Shown here piece after piece: positions 34,406 to 37,967 of a stretch of 37,967 bases of DNA. The DNA comes from Thalassotalea sp. ND16A (lineage in GTDB: Bacteria > Pseudomonadota > Gammaproteobacteria > Enterobacterales > Alteromonadaceae): positions 1 to 37,967 of the forward strand of contig NZ_JQDZ01000033.1 of NCBI RefSeq assembly GCF_000764205.1, read 5' to 3'. The translations under genes were made by a program, and so were the position numbers. The number at the start of each line of letters is the position of its first letter. The stretch's first letter is position 1. The notes beneath the pieces were generated by a model that worked only from the letters and a program-made list of their open reading frames with translations, was not told where the DNA came from and did not search any database.

Positions 34406-34720
34406 ATGTCAAAAATTGAAAATGTAACAATAACCAAAGCAGCAAATGTTTATTTTGACGGTAAAGTAACCAGCCGTTCAATTCAGCTGGCTGATGGTAG
34501 TGTGCAATCCCTGGGTATCATGCTGCCGGGTGAATACGAGTTTGGCACCGACGCCGCTGAAATTATGGAAATCATCTCTGGCGAACTTGAAGTGTTATTA
34601 CCTGGTGCAAGCGACTGGCAGGTGATTAAAGGTGGAGAGTCTTTTAAAGTTCCTGCTTCATCAAAGTTCCAGTTGAAAATTAAGCAAATAACCGATTATT
34701 GTTGTTCATATTTGGCTTAA
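34406..34720 (+). CDS. ppnP: Pyrimidine/purine nucleoside phosphorylase PpnP
   Basis: 104 residues, a single cupin fold (formerly YaiE, DUF1255). Family segments are NVYFDGKVTSRSIQLADGS, LGIMLPGEYEFGT, AEIMEIISGELEVLLPG and FKVPASSKFQLK. It cleaves a broad range of nucleosides with phosphate to give the base and ribose 1-phosphate. AAGGAAA lies ahead of the ATG. It is a monocistronic-looking gene after the heptamer array. Confidence 0.94.
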   Translation: MSKIENVTITKAANVYFDGKVTSRSIQLADGSVQSLGIMLPGEYEFGTDAAEIMEIISGELEVLLPGASDWQVIKGGESFKVPASSKFQLKIKQITDYCCSYLA

Positions 34721-35016
34721 TTGATATAGCGATTAACTAACATTTCAACAACACCGTCATCCAATAGCCTGAGATCTGTTGAAACTAAAGCTGACATTTT
34801 AGTATATGTTACGAACACAATACTGCTGGTGAAAAAACAGTCAAATAAATTCAATATTAAGTAGGGGCGATGTGGTTATTACTGTATACTGCGCGACCTT
34901 ATTATTACGGTTCTGTTTGCTATAGCTGTTTTGTTTAAATCGTTTATAACGATTCGATAACAACCAATGGGCAAACAGTCATTCAGTAACCATCGGCACT
35001 ATCTAGGAATATCTCT

Positions 35017-36633
35017 TTGATCACTACATCGAACATTACAATGCAATTTGGCGCTGAGCCGTTGTTTGAAAACATCTCTGCCAAATTTGGCAATGGTAAC
35101 CGCTACGGTTTGATTGGTGCAAATGGTTGCGGCAAGTCTACATTCATGAAAATACTCAGTGGCGATTTAGTGCCAAGCTCAGGCAATGTATCAATTTCCA
35201 CAGGCAACAAAGTTGGTACTTTGAGTCAGGATCAATTCGCATTCGAGCAATACAGTGTGATTGATACGGTGATTATGGGCGATGTTGCTTTGTGGAAAGT
35301 AAAGCAAGAGAGAGATGGTATTTACGCGCAAGCCGAAATGAGCGAAGCAGATGGAATGCGTGTTGCCGATCTTGAAAGTGAGTTTGCTGAAATGGACGGT
35401 TACAGCGCTGAAAGTCGTGCCGGTGAAATTTTATTAGAAGCAGGTATTGAAGAGTCATTTCATTACGGCTTAATGCAACAAGTAGCTCCCGGATGGAAAC
35501 TTCGTGTTTTACTTGCCCAGGCATTGTTTGCCAATCCTGATATTTTATTGCTCGACGAACCTACCAATAACCTGGATATTCATACCATTACTTGGTTAGA
35601 AGGTGAATTGAACAAACGCAAATGCACTATGATCATTATTTCTCATGACCGACATTTTCTTAATGCTGTTTGCACGCATATGGCCGATATTGATTACGGT
35701 GAGTTGCGTATTTACCCAGGAAATTACGAATTTTTCTTAGCGCAATCAAGTTTAATTCGTGAACAGTTATTATCTGGCAATGCCAAAAAGGCAGCTGAAA
35801 TTGTCGAGCTGCAAGACTTTGTAAATCGCTTTGGTGCGAACGCATCGAAAGCAAAACAGGCGAGCTCGCGCGCGAAAAAAATGGACAAGATCAAACTCGA
35901 TGAGGTTAAATCGTCGAGTCGTATTACGCCAAACATTGCCTTTTCAGCGGGTAAGAAAATGCATCGACAAGCGTTGGAACTTGAAAATCTTGCTCATGGA
36001 TTTGACGGTGAAATACTGTTCGAAAAAGGCGATTTGCTGTTAGAGGCTGGTTCTAAACTTGCCATTATTGGCGAAAATGGCGTCGGTAAAACAACCATGT
36101 TGCGTTGTTTAATGAATGAACTCGAACCACTTGACGGTGTGGTTAAATGGTCTGAAAATGCAGCAGTAGGTTATTGCCCGCAAGACAGCAGTCATTTTTT
36201 TGACAATGACTTAACGCTAATGGATTGGATGTCACAGTGGCGCACGCCAGCGCACAATGACTTAATGGTTCGTGGCATGTTAGGCCGCTTATTATTTACC
36301 GAAGATGATGCCAATAAAAAAGCTCGTAATTGTTCCGGTGGCGAGAAAAACCGTTTGTTATTCGGTAAATTGATGATGGAAGACATTAACGTGTTGATCA
36401 TGGATGAACCAACCAATCACATGGACATGGAAGCGATAGAAGCACTAAATAATGCCCTTAAAGCATTTGAAGGTACGCTAATTTTTGTTAGTCATGACCG
36501 TGAATTTGTGTCTTCACTGGCTAACCGTATTATCGATATTAAAGATAAAAAATTGGTAAACTTTCAAGGCTCGCTAGACGAATACCTTGATAGTCAAAGT
36601 CTTGCGAAAAAAGTGGCACATAAAGCCGCTTAG
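35017..36633 (+). CDS. ybiT: ABC-F ATPase YbiT
   Basis: 538 residues, two ABC domains without membrane helices. The first has Walker [10 protein letters not shown] (34-42), the variant signature [14 protein letters not shown] and Walker [13 protein letters not shown]. The linker is basic and helical. The second has [23 protein letters not shown] and [12 protein letters not shown]. The APGWK signature is diagnostic of YbiT. ABC-F proteins act on the ribosomal E site during translation. The start is TTG at 35017, preceded by AGGA at 35005-35008; the protein N-terminus ([11 protein letters not shown]) matches the family only from this codon. Confidence 0.93.
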   Translation: MITTSNITMQFGAEPLFENISAKFGNGNRYGLIGANGCGKSTFMKILSGDLVPSSGNVSISTGNKVGTLSQDQFAFEQYSVIDTVIMGDVALWKVKQERDGIYAQAEMSEADGMRVADLESEFAEMDGYSAESRAGEILLEAGIEESFHYGLMQQVAPGWKLRVLLAQALFANPDILLLDEPTNNLDIHTITWLEGELNKRKCTMIIISHDRHFLNAVCTHMADIDYGELRIYPGNYEFFLAQSSLIREQLLSGNAKKAAEIVELQDFVNRFGANASKAKQASSRAKKMDKIKLDEVKSSSRITPNIAFSAGKKMHRQALELENLAHGFDGEILFEKGDLLLEAGSKLAIIGENGVGKTTMLRCLMNELEPLDGVVKWSENAAVGYCPQDSSHFFDNDLTLMDWMSQWRTPAHNDLMVRGMLGRLLFTEDDANKKARNCSGGEKNRLLFGKLMMEDINVLIMDEPTNHMDMEAIEALNNALKAFEGTLIFVSHDREFVSSLANRIIDIKDKKLVNFQGSLDEYLDSQSLAKKVAHKAA

Positions 36634-36711
36634 AATACCGCCAAATCCCTACGTAACCATTAGCTATGGCATCAACGCCAATAATGTCTGCGTAGGCTAT
36701 ACTTTTACTGC

Positions 36712-36743
36712 CGTGATGTGAGGTGTGAAAACCCGGCATCACG
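36712..36743. repeat. Inverted repeat between ybiT and yehS
   Basis: CGTGATG (36712-36718) and CATCACG (36737-36743) pair perfectly around 18 bases. It could be a weak terminator of ybiT, but no clear T-run follows. Confidence 0.35.
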
Positions 36744-36777
36744 CAACCTTAACTCAGCTAAACTCCTAGGCCTATAA

Positions 36778-37236
36778 ATGATAAATAATGACATTCTTCG
36801 TCGGTTGTGCAAAATCTTCGATTTTAATGATGAAAAAATACAAGCCATTTTTGCATTAAACCAATGTGATATTACAACCGAGCAATTAGAATGTATTTTT
36901 AAAGAACATGACGATTCCGCTTATCAAGAATTATCCGATGTGCAATTAGCAAGCTTTTTAAATGGCTTGATAGTTGAAAAACGAGGGAAAAAAGATGGTT
37001 CAGACCGTCCCGCGGAACTGGAATTATCGAATAACATTATTTTTAATAAAATAAAAATTGCCTTAGCCTTAAAAGCGGATGAAGTCATTGCTGTGCTTGA
37101 ACTTGCTGGGCTGAGCTTAGGTAAGTATGAATTAAGTGCTTATTTTAGAAATGTTAACAATAAGCACTTTAAAACATGTAGTGATGACGTACTGTCTACT
37201 TTCTTAACTGGGTTAAAACTCAAATTTAACAGTTAA
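36778..37236 (+). CDS. yehS: YehS-family (DUF1456) protein
   Basis: 152 residues made of two similar halves (about 1-70 and 85-150), each with the pattern N-x-I/L-x-K/R-L/I...L-x-L...Y-x-E-L-S-D/Y-F-L. This is the DUF1456 duplication found in Escherichia coli YehS. It is a soluble helical protein and no biochemical function is established. Confidence 0.88.
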   Translation: MINNDILRRLCKIFDFNDEKIQAIFALNQCDITTEQLECIFKEHDDSAYQELSDVQLASFLNGLIVEKRGKKDGSDRPAELELSNNIIFNKIKIALALKADEVIAVLELAGLSLGKYELSAYFRNVNNKHFKTCSDDVLSTFLTGLKLKFNS

Positions 37237-37967
37237 TTTTATCACTATTGTGCTGATAAACACCTCTATCCGATAACCGGTGTCATCGCACTGACCACGG
37301 TTCTTTTGGATTTCTCAAGCTGAGCTGTTAAAGCAAAAGTTACAACATTCGGCAAACGTTACTCAAAAAAATACCTAGCCAACAACACCCATATCAACAT
37401 AGTCCCTTGTTGAAAGAGAATCTCTTATCGAGTGACCGTTTTCACTTGTGATTCATAATGTAGTGGGAAAGTAATAGTGGCTACTGTTTTGTAGTTTTGC
37501 CGGGAAAAAGCTGATGATCTCTAACTTCGCTAAGCGGAAGTCGAGCCATCATCAATGTGATTGTCAGTTGTATAATAGACAGCTTACCTAAGTATGTAGA
37601 AAGTTTATGATCACAATTGCCACTAACCGGAAGGTTTGGCTTGACCTATTGGTATGAATGCACCGCACAAAAGCTGAATACTGATTTAATAATAAAACTA
37701 TAAGAACACCCAGAAAGCAGACGTTTGAAATTTTTAAATTTCGGCTTTTCAGTTATTCGATTGGATTCTAAGAAGGAAGACAAGATGTCAGGCTTGATCC
37801 GGCAGTTCAGTGCCATTGAGAGACGTTTAACCTTCAAGTGTCAGGGCATACTCCGAAACAATTAACCACGTCATTGCGGCGCAGGCCGCAACCCCCTTTC
37901 GGATATAGCGTGCCTATAAACAATTGCTTCCTCAAATTAATTTCAATTAAGCTACAATTAAATTTCA
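37237..37967. other. Non-coding stretch to the end of the window
   Basis: I find no convincing gene in these 731 bases. GATGATC...CTTCGCTAAGCGGAAG...CCATCATC (about 37512-37554) forms an imperfect nested palindrome that could fold as RNA. A REP-like palindrome lies at 37869-37893. A 63-codon minus-strand frame at 37646-37837 lacks any family resemblance and is probably chance. Confidence 0.5.
37869..37893. repeat. CGTCATTGCGGC-type palindromic repeat
   Basis: CGTCATTGCGGC-GCAG-GCCGCAACC has 7-base perfect arms (37874-37880 and 37885-37891). It resembles the repeat at 173-203, with the CGTCATT lead-in conserved and the palindromic core changed. Confidence 0.5.

Noticed and set aside
37646-37837. 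63-codon minus-strand reading frame in the right-end gap
   Set aside because: No recognisable domain and poor start context; likely chance.

Overview
The window looks like chromosome of an AT-rich marine gammaproteobacterium of the order Alteromonadales, most likely near Colwellia or Thalassotalea. I base this on protein resemblance, on the gene order sfsA-dksA-gluQ-pcnB-folK-panB-panC next to yadGH (the order found in enteric and marine gammaproteobacteria), and on the style of the intergenic repeats. No prophage, IS transposase, CRISPR array, rRNA or tRNA was seen.

Layout. (1) 1-7220: a minus-strand group of a periplasmic cupredoxin-like protein, a membrane EAL/degenerate-GGDEF protein and an outer-membrane barrel-like protein, divergent from pssA (phosphatidylserine synthase), followed by a 2OG-Fe(II) oxygenase. 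Three copies of a heptamer repeat (GGTACNN x4) lie 4-6 bases after the stop codons of three of these genes. (2) 7325-12455: a hot-dog thioesterase, the YajR exporter, a Gre-like factor, a 264-base MITE-like element with nested inverted repeats, and a yadG-yadH-TrmB-like operon. (3) 12580-20926: panP (PLP-dependent aspartate decarboxylase, source of beta-alanine) converging on panC-panB, then folK, pcnB, gluQ, dksA, sfsA and a GNAT acetyltransferase. panP fills the role of the missing panD, so the pantothenate route is complete here from aspartate plus ketoisovalerate, apart from ketopantoate reductase. (4) 21154-25633: pepB, an MscS channel, a degenerate UbiA/MenA-like membrane protein and thpR. 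(5) 25848-34181: a nitrate module. (6) 34406-37236: ppnP, ybiT and yehS, followed by 0.7 kb of non-coding DNA.

The most interesting part is the nitrate module. A NarK/NasA-type nitrate transporter overlaps a PP2C phosphatase-Ser/Thr kinase fusion with a C-terminal membrane anchor. Next come a cytoplasmic NasA/NapA-type molybdopterin nitrate reductase and a single protein that fuses a four-cluster DmsB-like ferredoxin to a DmsC-like membrane quinol oxidase. A near-perfect sigma-54 promoter precedes the transporter. A second sigma-54-like promoter, with an NtrC-like site centred about 107 bases upstream of the inferred start point, precedes the reductase gene. Together these suggest a nitrogen-controlled (assimilatory) nitrate reductase that draws electrons from the quinol pool through a DMSO-reductase-type anchor, instead of through NADH or soluble ferredoxin. 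No nirBD genes are present, so nitrite reduction must be encoded elsewhere.
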